Source of the DNA: Kaistia algarum | GTDB lineage: Bacteria; Pseudomonadota; Alphaproteobacteria; Rhizobiales; Kaistiaceae | DNA: 64,000 nucleotides | Assembly: GCF_026343945.1 (NCBI RefSeq) | Contig: NZ_JAPKNJ010000001.1 | Location: forward strand, 1,860,001 to 1,924,000 | Direction: 5' to 3' | The notes under the pieces: generated by a model | Database searches by the model: none | Told to the model about the DNA's origin: nothing | The model's input: only the letters and a program-made list of their open reading frames with translations | Shown here: positions 28,401-38,113 of the stretch, one piece after another | Layout of the letters: the number at the start of each line of letters is the position of its first letter | How positions within the stretch are numbered: position 1 is the stretch's first letter | Program-made: the position numbers and the translations under genes

Positions 28401-28913
28401 GCCGAGCGAGGGCGGATCGTGCATCGCCTTCTCCAGGCCCTGCCCGAGCACCCGCCGGAACGTCGAAGCGCCGTGGCTGCGGACTTTCTGGGCCAGGCCA
28501 CCGATTGGCCGGAGGACGCCCGCATGGCCCTGGTCGCCGCGCTCGGTGCCATCCTGGCGGACCCGGCCTTCGCTCCCGTCTTCGTCGCCGGAAGCCGCGC
28601 CGAAGTGCCGCTGGCTGGCTTCATCGCGACGGAGTCCGGCCACGCAGAGGTGTCCGGACGGATCGACCGGCTTTCGATCCTGCCGGACCGCGTCCTGCTA
28701 GTCGACTTCAAGACCAGCCGTCCGCCCGCGAGCGCCGATGACGCGCTCGCGCCGTCCTATATCGCCCAGATGGCGCTCTATCGCGCCTTGCTGGCGGATC
28801 TCTATCCGGAGCGCCGGATCGAGGCGGCTCTCCTCTTTACCGAGGGCCCTACGCTTATTCCGGTCCCGCCGGAGCGGCTCGATGCGTGCATTTCGCGCAT
28901 CACCGCGACGTGA
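25431..28913 (+). CDS. addA: Double-strand break repair helicase AddA
   Basis: 1160 residues. A UvrD/RecB-family SF1 helicase with Walker A SANAGSGKTYVLARR (25-39), Walker B LVDEAQDTSPRQW near 404, motif V/VI VMTVHGAKGLEAE and RRLLYVGLTRARDRL, and a C-terminal nuclease with SGRIDRLS...LLVDFKTSRPP (about 1073-1100). It works with AddB in end resection. The start at 25431 gives a 4-bp ATGA overlap with addB, so the two are translationally coupled. Confidence 0.97.
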   Translation: MIAVDAHTKRVQQQATDPAASAWVSANAGSGKTYVLARRVVRLLLSGANPGSILCLTFTKAAAAEMASRVFGILAGWTRLDDAALDAELTDYQGHTDAIERVKARRLFAEALETPGGLKIQTIHAFCERLLHQFPLEANVAGSFEVLDEREAAILIERARRDMIETASSAPDGLLGQAFSRVLEAASDSGIEEALAGIIEKRDAMAEFIARSGSLEAALAALRQALDLGPDDDAEHFTLAIAEGVPLSDGEIARLAEQLASAGTRHRPRAEPLQAFLHAGDVAGRAEAWLRFLTKSDGKELLSLAYLAPKAVFDAWPSLEEALSAERERIETLLDRIATATAFEATTALMIVGEAVLRFYESAKLLRGALDFQDLIVRTAELLTRSGASAWVHYKLDRGLDHILVDEAQDTSPRQWQVIGELVSEFFAGEGSDPRRRTLFAVGDEKQSIYSFQGAVPAFFSRQRDQFARRAQEVELPFSALELNLSFRSTADVLAAVDRVFAAPIAHTGLTRDPQPTVHQAARRGEPGRVTVWPPIVAEKREEPDEWHQPLDRLDEASPEVRLATRIASTIRQWLDAGERIEATGKPIRPGGILVLTRKRGAQTDAINRALKSAGLPVAGADRLALASHIAVLDLLALADFVLQPEDDLSLAALLKSPLIGLSEEALFAIAHGRRGSLWKALRAATDGPFVEAAERLQDWRGRADYLRPYDFFARILGPDGGRRRFLARLGPEADDVLQEFLAQALAHEGVDVPTLQGFTQWMRAAATQIKRDADLARDEIRVMTVHGAKGLEAEIVFLVDTGSKPVHPSHDPKIVALADDPDEAEGAPLVWVAPGAPRPRTIEATLERLRDKAREEYRRLLYVGLTRARDRLIVCGTARSAPGSEVLWQDLVLQALETEARRSEVALGADRFEALEWRADWTASPAALVDETVATFHGTPLPDWIARPPPATPARRRLAPSSAAGFAEAEPDPFRPAPSAGRAEAMKRAAERGRIVHRLLQALPEHPPERRSAVAADFLGQATDWPEDARMALVAALGAILADPAFAPVFVAGSRAEVPLAGFIATESGHAEVSGRIDRLSILPDRVLLVDFKTSRPPASADDALAPSYIAQMALYRALLADLYPERRIEAALLFTEGPTLIPVPPERLDACISRITAT

Positions 28914-28988
28914 CATACCAGCGCTTGACCGCGCGGGAGGCGATACCTACGTTCGGATCAACTTCCTCAAGCTGCTAGCGAGTCTTCT

Positions 28989-29309
28989 ATGGCAACCGCC
29001 AAAGTCACCGACAGTTCTTTCGACACCGACGTTCTCGGTGCTACCGGCCCGGTCGTGGTCGATTTCTGGGCCGAGTGGTGCGGCCCGTGCCGCATGATCG
29101 CCCCGGCTCTCGAAGAGATTCAGGCCGAGATGGGCGGCAAGGTCACGATCGCCAAGCTGAACATCGACGAGAATCCGAACATCGCCGTGCGCTATGGCGT
29201 TCGCTCGATCCCGACGCTGATCCTGTTCAAGGATGGCGAACCGGCTGCGATCCAGGTCGGCGCGGCGCCGAAGAATCGCCTCGCCGACTGGATCAAGAAC
29301 GCGATCTGA
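28989..29309 (+). CDS. trxA: Thioredoxin
   Basis: A 106-residue cytoplasmic thioredoxin with the active site [10 protein letters not shown] (Cys31, Cys34) and the conserved cis-Pro in RSIPTLILF. Reduces disulfides in ribonucleotide reductase, PAPS reductase and others. It lies 75 bp after addA, as in other Rhizobiales, and is followed by an intrinsic terminator. Confidence 0.98.
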   Translation: MATAKVTDSSFDTDVLGATGPVVVDFWAEWCGPCRMIAPALEEIQAEMGGKVTIAKLNIDENPNIAVRYGVRSIPTLILFKDGEPAAIQVGAAPKNRLADWIKNAI

Positions 29310-29334
29310 TCGCTTCGGAACAGCCGACTGGATT

Positions 29335-29361
29335 CGGGGCCTTCGGGCCCCGTTTTCGTTT
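29335..29361 (+). terminator. Rho-independent terminator of trxA
   Basis: CGGGGCC and GGCCCCG form a 7-bp stem capped by a TTCG tetraloop, followed by TTTTCGTTT. It ends at the stop codon of the convergent folC. Confidence 0.88.
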
Positions 29362-30680
29362 CAGCGTGGCGGCGTGCCGTTGGCTTCCAGCACCGTACCG
29401 GCAAGATAGAGCGAGCCGCAGATCAGGATGCGCGGCACGGTGCCGGGCGGCAGCAGGCGGCGAAGCTTTTCGAAGGCGGCGGCGACATTCGCCACCGCTT
29501 CCGCCTCAAGGCCGGCCGCCATGGCCGCGCCGACGAGCTCCACCGGATCCCGCCCGGCATCGGAGCTCTCGATCGGCACGGTGAAGACGTGGCTGGCGAG
29601 GCCCGCGAAGGGACGGAAGAAGCCAACGGGATCCTTGGTCTGCAGCATGCCCACGATCATGTAGAGCGGCCTCGGCACGCGCTCCTCCAGATCGGCCATG
29701 GCTTCCGAGATCACCGCGCCGGCGCCCGGATTGTGGCCGCCATCGAGCCAGATCTCGGCGCCCGCCGGGGCGAGATCGACGAGCTTGCCGCTCGCAAGCC
29801 GCTGCATGCGCGCCGGCCATTCAACGCTCGTCAGACCCGTTTCGATCGCGGCCGTCGGGATGGCGAGCGAGGACCGGCGCAGCGCCGCGATGGCGGCACC
29901 GGCATTGACGAATTGATGGCGGCCGGGAAGGCGGGGCGGCGGCAGGTCGAGCAACCCGTCCTCGTCCTGAAAGACGAGACGGCCCCGCTCGGAATGGGCG
30001 ATCCAATCCTGATTGCCGACGAAGAGCGGCGCGCCAAGCCGGGCGGCCTTCGCCTCGATCACGCCGAGAACGGGCGCCACCTGAGGCGAGGTAACGACCG
30101 GCCGGCCGCGCTTGATGATGCCGGCCTTCTCGCCAGCGATATCCTCCAACCGATCGCCGAAGAATCTCTCATGGTCGAGCGAGATCGACGTGATCACCGA
30201 AACTTCTGGCAAGCGGATGACGTTGGTGGCGTCGAACCGCCCCCCGAGCCCGACTTCGAGCAGCGTCACATCCGCCGGATGGTCGGCGAAGAGCTTGAGC
30301 GCCGCGGCCGTCGTGATCTCGAAATGGGTGATCGGCGCGCCGTCATTGACGCGTTCGAGTTCGAGCAACGTCGCGACGAGTTCCTCCTCGCTCACAAAGC
30401 GACCGCCGCCGGGCTGGCCCAGACGGATGCGCTCGTGAAAGCGCACGAGATGGGGCGAGGTATAGACGTGGACGGTCCGACCCGAGGCCTCCAGCATCGC
30501 GCGCAGAAAGGCCGTCACCGAGCCTTTGCCGTTGGTTCCGGCGATGTGGAACACCGTCCCCAGACGCTCTTCCGGATGGCCGAGCTTTTCCAGAAGCGGC
30601 TCCAGGCGATCGAGCGATAGATCGATCTCCTTGGGATGGAGCTGGAAGAGCCGCTGCAGGACGACGGTACTGGTAACCAT
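29361..30680 (-). CDS. folC: Bifunctional folylpolyglutamate/dihydrofolate synthase
   Basis: 439 residues of the Mur-ligase superfamily. It makes dihydrofolate from dihydropteroate and adds glutamates to folates. The P-loop FHIAGTNGKGSVTAFLR lies at about residues 44-60, followed by YTSPHLVRFHERI and GGRFDATNVI; the C-terminal domain has WLDGGHNPGAG. Last gene of the trpF-trpB-trpA-accD-folC run. Confidence 0.96.
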   Translation of the reverse strand: MVTSTVVLQRLFQLHPKEIDLSLDRLEPLLEKLGHPEERLGTVFHIAGTNGKGSVTAFLRAMLEASGRTVHVYTSPHLVRFHERIRLGQPGGGRFVSEEELVATLLELERVNDGAPITHFEITTAAALKLFADHPADVTLLEVGLGGRFDATNVIRLPEVSVITSISLDHERFFGDRLEDIAGEKAGIIKRGRPVVTSPQVAPVLGVIEAKAARLGAPLFVGNQDWIAHSERGRLVFQDEDGLLDLPPPRLPGRHQFVNAGAAIAALRRSSLAIPTAAIETGLTSVEWPARMQRLASGKLVDLAPAGAEIWLDGGHNPGAGAVISEAMADLEERVPRPLYMIVGMLQTKDPVGFFRPFAGLASHVFTVPIESSDAGRDPVELVGAAMAAGLEAEAVANVAAAFEKLRRLLPPGTVPRILICGSLYLAGTVLEANGTPPR

Positions 30681-30700
30681 GGGAAACGCTCTCGGCGACG

Positions 30701-30714
30701 GGCGGGCGCCCGCC
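30701..30714. repeat. Perfect GC palindrome between accD and folC
   Basis: GGCGGGCGCCCGCC is its own reverse complement, in the 109-bp gap between accD and folC. There is no T tract. It may be a transcript hairpin or simply GC-rich spacer. Confidence 0.3.
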
Positions 30715-30789
30715 GATCGGTAGTTTCATGCAGAAAAGACGGTCGAGCCCGGACAGCGGTGGCGCCGCCCGGCGGAAGATAGCAGCGGA

Positions 30790-31695
30790 CTACGACGCCA
30801 GCGCGACCTCGTCATGGCGCTGGCCGGCGATCGCCGGCAGCCTGGCTGCCTTCGGCCCGAGCAGGCCGCAGAGCCGGGCGATGGTCGCGCGGAGCTGATG
30901 GCGATGGACGACCATGTCGACCATGCCGTGATCATAGAGATATTCGGAACGCTGGAAGCCCGGCGGCAGCTTCTCGCGGATCGTCTGCTCGATGACGCGC
31001 GGGCCGGCAAAGCCGATCAGCGCGCCCGGCTCGGCGATATGAATATCGCCCAGCATGGCATAGGACGCCGTGACACCGCCGGTCGTCGGATTGGTGAGGA
31101 CGACGATATAGGGAAGCCGCGCCTCGCGCAGCGCGATCACCGCCGCCGTCGTGCGGGGAAGCTGCATCAGCGACAGGATGCCTTCCTGCATGCGGGCGCC
31201 GCCGGAGGCCGCGAACATGATGAAGGGCTGCTGGCGCTGCAGCGCCGCTTCCATGCCGGCAATCACGGCCTCGCCGGCCGCCATGCCGAGCGAGCCGCCC
31301 ATGAAATCGAAATCCTGCACCGCCGCGACAAGCGGCACGCCCTCGACGAAGCCGGCGCCGACGACGACCGCGTCCTGCAATCCGGTCTTGGTGCGCGCAT
31401 CCTTGAGGCGGTCCGTATAGCGACGCTCGTCGCGGAACTTCAGTGGATCGACCGCCACATCGGGAACCGCGATCGACTCGTATTTCCCCTCATCGAAGAA
31501 ATAGTTGAGCCGCTTCGGGGCGGTCATCCGCATGTGATAGCCCGAATTCGGGATCACGTAGTGATTGGCCTCAAGGTCGCGATGGAACACCATCTCGCCC
31601 GTCTCGGGACATTTGACCCAGAGGTTCTCCGGGACTTCCCGCTTGTTCAGGAGGCTCTTGATCTTCGGACGAACGACGTCGTTGATCCAGCTCAT
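30790..31695 (-). CDS. accD: Acetyl-CoA carboxylase carboxyltransferase subunit beta
   Basis: 301 residues. Forms malonyl-CoA with AccA, AccB and AccC, the first step of fatty-acid synthesis. It starts [16 protein letters not shown] and has the crotonase-type core ([27 protein letters not shown]). The N-terminal zinc ribbon is degenerate: only the first cysteine ([12 protein letters not shown]) of the usual four is present, so zinc binding is unlikely. It sits between trpA and folC, the standard proteobacterial arrangement. Confidence 0.96.
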   Translation of the reverse strand: MSWINDVVRPKIKSLLNKREVPENLWVKCPETGEMVFHRDLEANHYVIPNSGYHMRMTAPKRLNYFFDEGKYESIAVPDVAVDPLKFRDERRYTDRLKDARTKTGLQDAVVVGAGFVEGVPLVAAVQDFDFMGGSLGMAAGEAVIAGMEAALQRQQPFIMFAASGGARMQEGILSLMQLPRTTAAVIALREARLPYIVVLTNPTTGGVTASYAMLGDIHIAEPGALIGFAGPRVIEQTIREKLPPGFQRSEYLYDHGMVDMVVHRHQLRATIARLCGLLGPKAARLPAIAGQRHDEVALAS

Positions 31696-31712
31696 GCGAA
31701 AAACCCTCTTCT

Positions 31713-32555
31713 TCAGGCCGCGGCGGACCGGCGCACGCTGGCAACGCCCGAGGCGAGCGAGGATACGAGATTGACGACGGCCGGCACGGTCGCCGCCGTT
31801 GCCCTGCCCTCGTCGTCCAGTGAGGCGGCGATCGCCGCGACAATGGCCGAACCAACGACGACGCCATCGGCATTGGCGCCTATGGCGGCAGCCTGCTCGG
31901 CCGTGCGAACGCCAAAGCCGACCGCGACAGGCAGATGGGTATGGCGCTTGATGCGCGCAACCGATTCTGCGACGCGGCTCGCATCCGGCGCGGCTGAGCC
32001 AGTGATGCCATTGATCGAGACGTAATAGACGAAACCGGAGGTGTTGCGGAGCACCATCGGCAGGCGTTGGTCATCCGTCGTCGGGGTGGCGAGGCGGATG
32101 AAATTGAGCCCGGCCGCGAGCGCCGGGATGCAGAGCTCATCATCGGCCTCCGGCGGCAGGTCGACGATGATCAGACCGTCCACGCCAGCCGCCTTCGCGT
32201 CGCGAACGAAGGCTTCGGAGCCATGCGAATAGATCGGGTTGTAGTAGCCCATGAGCACGATCGGCGTCGCGTCGTCGCTCTTGCGAAATTCGCGCACCAG
32301 ATCGAGCGTCTTGTTGAGCGTCTGCCCGCCCTTCAACGCGCGCAGCCCGGCGGCCTGGATCGCCAGACCATCGGCCATCGGATCGGAGAAGGGCATGCCG
32401 AGCTCGATGACGTCGGCGCCGGCGGCCGGCAGCGCATGGAGCAGCGCCAGCGTGGTTGCCGGATCGGGATCGCCGGCCGTCATGAAGGTCACAAGCGCCG
32501 GCCGGCCCTCGGACTTGAGCGCGGCAAAACGACGGTCGATGCGGGTTTCGGTCAT
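31713..32555 (-). CDS. trpA: Tryptophan synthase alpha chain
   Basis: 280 residues. Cleaves indole-3-glycerol phosphate to indole, which is channelled to TrpB. A TIM barrel with the conserved [26 protein letters not shown] (catalytic Glu and Asp region) and [10 protein letters not shown] phosphate loop. I chose ATG 32555 ([10 protein letters not shown]); the frame is open further upstream, but that part is not conserved. It lies 78 bp after trpB and 17 bp before accD. Confidence 0.97.
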   Translation of the reverse strand: MTETRIDRRFAALKSEGRPALVTFMTAGDPDPATTLALLHALPAAGADVIELGMPFSDPMADGLAIQAAGLRALKGGQTLNKTLDLVREFRKSDDATPIVLMGYYNPIYSHGSEAFVRDAKAAGVDGLIIVDLPPEADDELCIPALAAGLNFIRLATPTTDDQRLPMVLRNTSGFVYYVSINGITGSAAPDASRVAESVARIKRHTHLPVAVGFGVRTAEQAAAIGANADGVVVGSAIVAAIAASLDDEGRATAATVPAVVNLVSSLASGVASVRRSAAA

Positions 32556-32633
32556 GGCATTCGGCCTAGGCTCGATGGAGGATGGCGTCAAGACGGGGAA
32601 GGCGCGCGGGGAAGGTTCGGCCACGCGCCCGAT

Positions 32634-33853
<1,220 letters not shown>

Positions 33854-33857
<4 letters not shown>

Positions 33858-34543
33858 GTCGGAATCCTCAGGCCGGCGGCCCGGCTGGTTTCGGCTTGAA
33901 GGCTGGCGCCGCGCGCTGCGGCCACGAAGGCGCGGATTTGCTCCGGATCCTTGATCCCCGGAACACTCTCCACGCCGGACGAAACATCGACGCCGATCGC
34001 ATGCGTTCGGGCTAGGGCCTCGGCGACGTTGCCGGCGTCAAGCCCACCCGAGAGCATATAGCTAAGGTCCGGATCCAGTTCGTCCAGAAGGCTCCAGTCG
34101 AAGGCGAGGCCGTTTCCGCCCGGCAGGACGGCTCCCTTCGGCGGCTTGGCATCGAGAAGCAGGCGGTCGGCGACGTGCGCATGAGCGGCGATCGCTGCAA
34201 GATCGGCCGGCCCGGAAATGCCGATCGCCTTCAACACGCCGAGACCGAAGCGATCCTGCACCGAGGCGACCGTTTCCGGGGTCTCCTGGCCATGCAGTTG
34301 CAGCCAGTCGGGACGAACCGTCGCGACGATCTCGGCAAGCGCCTCCTCGGTCATATCGACGGTGAGCGCGACGATCTCCGCCCGGCCGCGCACCCGTGCG
34401 GCCAGTTCCTGGGCGCGTTCCGGCGAGACGAAGCGCGGGCTCCTGGCGAAGAAGACGAAACCGACCATGTCGGCGCCGGCGCCTAGCGCGGCATCGAGCG
34501 TCTCCTCGGTCGAGAGGCCGCAGATTTTGACGATCACGGACAT
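33854..34543 (-). CDS. trpF: Phosphoribosylanthranilate isomerase
   Basis: 229 residues. Third step of tryptophan synthesis (Amadori rearrangement of PRA to CdRP). A TIM barrel starting [20 protein letters not shown], with the catalytic-type Cys in KICG and the ending [15 protein letters not shown] chose ATG 34543; a longer frame to 34579 adds 12 non-conserved residues. First gene of the trpFBA-accD-folC run. Confidence 0.97.
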
Positions 34544-34609
34544 GAATTCTGCATCCTGAGCATGGGCACCCTTTGCCACGAAAGCGCCGGGAAGTCCAAC
34601 GGTCCGGGC

Positions 34610-35077
34610 CTATCCGAGCCGGGACAGGAGGCGAGTGGCAGAGGCGACGTCCGCCGCATCGAGCCCTGCCTCAAGGCGCGCGTGCTCTTCCCGCCAGAGC
34701 GGAACCGCCCGGCCGACCGTCTCGCGGCCGATTTCGGTCAGCGACGGGCGGCGGATGCGCGCGTCGCCGTCGTCCGGACGCACAATGACCAGCCCGCGCC
34801 GCTCCAGGACGCGGACCGCCGCCGTCAGTGTCGCCTTGTCCATCGCCAGGAATGCCGCCAGCTCGCCGAGCCGGGGTTTCCAGCCGCCGCTGAGGGCGAC
34901 CAGAATGGAGAAATGGCCATTGGTGATCCCAAGCGGGGCGAATAGCCGATCGAACCGCTGCGCCAGCAGTCGCGCCGCCCGCTGCGCGGCAAGACAGAGG
35001 CACCGATCCCGCACTTCATGGACAGCGGCAAGCGGCAGGGCCGGCGCAACTTCGAGAGAGGGGCTTGTCGTCGACAT
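34610..35077 (-). CDS. MarR-family transcriptional regulator
   Basis: A 155-residue winged-helix repressor: FSILVALSGG, then the recognition region LAAFLAMDKATLTAAVRVLERRG and the wing RPDDGDARIRRPSLTE. Divergent from an MFS exporter gene, its likely target. The ATG at 35077 has no ribosome site and sits inside a palindrome-plus-repeat operator, so the mRNA may be leaderless or translation may begin at a later codon. The ligand is unknown. Confidence 0.88.
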   Translation of the reverse strand: MSTTSPSLEVAPALPLAAVHEVRDRCLCLAAQRAARLLAQRFDRLFAPLGITNGHFSILVALSGGWKPRLGELAAFLAMDKATLTAAVRVLERRGLVIVRPDDGDARIRRPSLTEIGRETVGRAVPLWREEHARLEAGLDAADVASATRLLSRLG

Positions 35078-35105
35078 TATCGTTTGATATCAAATTATCG
35101 TTTGA
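35076..35105. promoter_or_regulatory. Candidate MarR operator with direct and inverted repeats
   Basis: TTTGATATCAAA (35083-35094) is a perfect 12-bp palindrome of the MarR type. It is framed by two identical copies of ATTATCGTTTGA (35076-35087 and 35094-35105), 18 bp apart. It overlaps the start codon of marR and lies 70 bp before the MFS start, so binding could repress both divergent genes. Confidence 0.72.
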
Positions 35106-35175
35106 GAGGCAATGTGACGGGACGCCGCGGGGCTTGTGCAGTACAGGCTCCGCACGGTCGATGGGAGAAGAGACG

Positions 35176-36390
35176 ATGCAGCAACACCCCTATCGCTGGG
35201 TGATCGTCGCGGTCGGCGGCCTGATGGGCTGCGTCGCCATGGGGGCGATGTTCTCGCTGCCCGTGTTGCTGACGCCGATGACCGAGGCGACGGGCTGGTC
35301 GCGCACCGGTATTTCGGGGGCGATGACCATCGGGTTCCTGTCCATGGCACTGACTTCGATGGTGTGGGGGGCGCTCTCGGATCGCTTCGGCGCGCGGCCG
35401 GTGGTGATGACCGGCGCCGCGCTGTTCGCCCTGAGCCTCTGGCTTGCCGGTCACGCGCCGAGCCTCCTGCTGTTCCAGCTTTTCTTCGGCGTGATGGTGG
35501 GCGGGGCGGTCGCTGCCTTCTTCGCGCCCATGATGGCGACCGTTACCGGCTGGTTCGAAACGCAGCGCAGCCTCGCCGTATCGCTGGTCTCCGCCGGCAT
35601 CGGCCTCGCCCCGGTGACCATGTCGCCCCTCGCCGCCTGGCTGGTTTCAAGCCATGACTGGCGCACCGTGCTCTCGATCCTTTCGGTGATCGTCGCCGTG
35701 ACGACGATCCCGCTCGCCTTCTTCCTGCGCCGGCCGCCAGTATCGACGCCGCACCCGAGCGACGAGATCGACGCGCCGCCGGCCGCGATGAGCGTGCGTG
35801 CCGCCGTGACCTCGGTGCCGTTCGTCGTTCTGGTGCTGACCAATTTCTTCTGCTGCGCCACCCATTCCGGGCCGATCTTTCACACGGTCAGTTATGCCGA
35901 GATCTGCGGCATAACGGCCATCGCGGCCGTGTCGATCTATTCGGTCGAGGGAATCGCCGGCATGTTCGGCCGCATCGGCTTCGGCGTGGCCGGCGACCGC
36001 TTCGGCGCCAAGCGGGTTCTGGTCGCCGGCCTGCTGGCGCAGGCATTCGGCGCGCTCGCCTATTTCTTCGCCCGGGACCTCGGTGAGTTCTATGCCGTCG
36101 CCGCTGTCTTCGGCTTCATCTATGCGGGCATTATGCCGCTCTATGCGGTTCTGCTGCGCGAGAATTTCCCCATGCGCATCATGGGCACGCTGATGGGCGG
36201 CACGGGAATGGCCGGCGCACTCGGCATGGCGCTCGGCCCGACGCTGGGCGGCTGGATCTTCGACGTCACCGGCAGCTATGGCGGGCTTTACCTGACCTCG
36301 TTCGGGCTCGGACTGGGCGCTTTCCTCATCGCCATGACGTTCCGACCGTTTCCCCCGCGGACGCTGGACGAGGAACTACGCACGGCATGA
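35176..36390 (+). CDS. MFS transporter
   Basis: A 404-residue major facilitator with about 12 hydrophobic segments, beginning MQQHPYRWVIVAVGGLMGCV. The loop 2-3 motif reads WGALSDRFGARPVVM, and a second copy (GRIGFGVAGDRFGAKRVLV) starts the second half. This resembles the oxalate/monocarboxylate-type MFS group; the substrate is unknown. I chose ATG 35176, which has a GGAG site at good spacing; the upstream open frame runs into the MarR operator. Divergent from and probably repressed by the MarR protein. Confidence 0.88.
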   Translation: MQQHPYRWVIVAVGGLMGCVAMGAMFSLPVLLTPMTEATGWSRTGISGAMTIGFLSMALTSMVWGALSDRFGARPVVMTGAALFALSLWLAGHAPSLLLFQLFFGVMVGGAVAAFFAPMMATVTGWFETQRSLAVSLVSAGIGLAPVTMSPLAAWLVSSHDWRTVLSILSVIVAVTTIPLAFFLRRPPVSTPHPSDEIDAPPAAMSVRAAVTSVPFVVLVLTNFFCCATHSGPIFHTVSYAEICGITAIAAVSIYSVEGIAGMFGRIGFGVAGDRFGAKRVLVAGLLAQAFGALAYFFARDLGEFYAVAAVFGFIYAGIMPLYAVLLRENFPMRIMGTLMGGTGMAGALGMALGPTLGGWIFDVTGSYGGLYLTSFGLGLGAFLIAMTFRPFPPRTLDEELRTA

Positions 36391-36411
36391 TGTGCCCGAA
36401 GCGGAGCGGGA

Positions 36412-37362
36412 TCAGCCGATCCGGCGCCAGAGATGGGCCGCAGCTGCGAGATCCTCGAGCGCCGTGCCGACGGACTTGAAGAGCGTAATCTCCTCAGCAT
36501 TGCGCCGACCTTCGCTCTCCCCCCGCGCCAGCGAGAAGAGGTCGCCCATGATCGCCTCCCGCGTCAGAACGCCGGACGCGATCGGACCTACAATGTCGCC
36601 GGCCTCGGCCAGCGCGCCATCGAACGTGTCGACATAGACCCGGGCGCGGCGCATGGCATCATCGTCGGCCTCGCGCATGGAAGGCGTGAAGCCGCCGACC
36701 AGATCGACATGGGTGCCGGGTCTCAGAAGCGCACCCCGGACGAGCGGCACCTTCGACAGGGTCGCCGCCGAGACGATGTCGGCCTCGGCTACGGCGGCTT
36801 CGAGGTCGTCGACAGGCTTGACCACGAGGCGCGGCTGCGTCAACCGTGCAGCCAGCGCCTCCGCCTGTTCGGGCCGCCGGCTCCAGATCGAGACGCGCTC
36901 GATCGGGCGCGAGGCGGCGTGTGCCTCGACGAGGTGGGCGGCCACCGCGCCGGCGCCGATCATGACGAGATGCGAGGCATCCGGACGGGCAAGATAGTCC
37001 GCCGCGAGCGCCGAGGCGGCGGCCGTTCGCCATAGCGTCAGGCGCGGCCCATCGATCAGCGCCAGCGGCGCTCCGGTCTCGCCGGAGAAAAGCAGATAGA
37101 CGCCCTGCACCGTCGCAGCGCCCCGGGCTGCGTTGCCGGGAAACACCGAGACGATCTTGACGCCGACATGGCCGAAACCCGCTTCCGTCTCGCCGTCAAA
37201 GGCCGGCATCAGCAGCAGCGTGGCGTCGCCATCCTTCCGTGGGATCGTGTGGTGATGGCGGGTCGGCGTCTCCGCAGGCGCGCAGAAGGCTGCGCGCAAG
37301 GTCTCGACCAGCTCCACACGGTCGAAGGTGGCGTCGATCCTCTCAGCTGGAATGACCCGCAC
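36412..37362 (-). CDS. Ornithine cyclodeaminase/mu-crystallin family protein
   Basis: A 316-residue NAD(P)-binding protein: VIGAGAVAAHLVEAH is the dinucleotide motif and VSIWSRRPEQAEALA follows. The family includes ornithine cyclodeaminase, alanine dehydrogenase-like and ketimine reductase enzymes, so the reaction cannot be fixed. It lies 5 bp after a LapA-domain gene on the same strand, and converges with the MFS gene. Confidence 0.87.
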   Translation of the reverse strand: MRVIPAERIDATFDRVELVETLRAAFCAPAETPTRHHHTIPRKDGDATLLLMPAFDGETEAGFGHVGVKIVSVFPGNAARGAATVQGVYLLFSGETGAPLALIDGPRLTLWRTAAASALAADYLARPDASHLVMIGAGAVAAHLVEAHAASRPIERVSIWSRRPEQAEALAARLTQPRLVVKPVDDLEAAVAEADIVSAATLSKVPLVRGALLRPGTHVDLVGGFTPSMREADDDAMRRARVYVDTFDGALAEAGDIVGPIASGVLTREAIMGDLFSLARGESEGRRNAEEITLFKSVGTALEDLAAAAHLWRRIG

Positions 37363-37367
37363 AATGT

Positions 37368-37712
37368 TCAGGCGGCGCCGCGGCGCGGTATGGCCAATGC
37401 GGTGGCAGGGCTGCTGCGCACCGCCTTGAAGGCCTCATTCTCGCGGCGGACGCTCGCCGTCTCCCGCTTCAGCCGCCGTGCCTGGCTACGCCAATGCGAC
37501 TGCCCGAGCCAGACGGCGACACCCCCGATAAGTACGCCCAGAGCGAGGGCCGCGAAGAAGACGACATAGAGCGGCAGCGCCATGGCTACCGCCGGTGCCT
37601 CGCCGTTGAAGGGGTCCAGCGAAAGGATGACTGGATGGCGATTGGCCACAGAAAGAGCCACGACCACAATGGCCAGCGGAATCAGGATGATAGCAGCTAT
37701 CAGACGTCTCAT
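37368..37712 (-). CDS. LapA-domain (DUF1049) membrane protein
   Basis: 114 residues with two hydrophobic helices (about 5-24 and 44-68) followed by a basic, possibly coiled-coil cytoplasmic tail (WRSQARRLKRETASVRREN). LapA proteins of this type usually sit beside ihfB and are linked to lipopolysaccharide assembly in enterobacteria. Here it is 119 bp downstream of ihfB. Confidence 0.82.
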   Translation of the reverse strand: MRRLIAAIILIPLAIVVVALSVANRHPVILSLDPFNGEAPAVAMALPLYVVFFAALALGVLIGGVAVWLGQSHWRSQARRLKRETASVRRENEAFKAVRSSPATALAIPRRGAA

Positions 37713-37831
37713 CGATCGCTCCCGCTGGAACCATCCGGCGCATCATGGAATCGCGAAAGGGTCTCAGCGCTCCGTGGGGCCGCGCTATCGCGGCGCGAAC
37801 CGGGGTCCACTTCGCTCTTTACGAACGCGGG

Positions 37832-38113
37832 TCAGGCGTCGTTCAGGCGCTCCCGCATTTCCTTGCCCGTCTTGAAGAAGGGCACGAATTTCTCCGTCAC
37901 ATCAACCTTTGTGCCCGTACGCGGGTTCCGGCCCTGGCGCGCCGGGCGGTTCTTGACCGAGAAGGCACCGAAGCCGCGCAGCTCGACCCTGTCGCCCCGG
38001 GCCAGAGCATCGACGATCTCGTCGAGTATCGAGTTCACGATGTGCTCGACATCGCGTTGATAAAGATGCGGATTCTGCTCGGCGATCTTCTGCACGAGTT
38101 CTGACTTGATCAT
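37832..38113 (-). CDS. ihfB: Integration host factor subunit beta
   Basis: 93 residues of the HU/IHF family. Bends DNA as a heterodimer with IhfA in replication, recombination and sigma-54 promoters. It begins [18 protein letters not shown], and the beta-arm with the intercalating proline is in [11 protein letters not shown]. It overlaps sppA by 4 bp. Confidence 0.96.
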   Translation of the reverse strand: MIKSELVQKIAEQNPHLYQRDVEHIVNSILDEIVDALARGDRVELRGFGAFSVKNRPARQGRNPRTGTKVDVTEKFVPFFKTGKEMRERLNDA

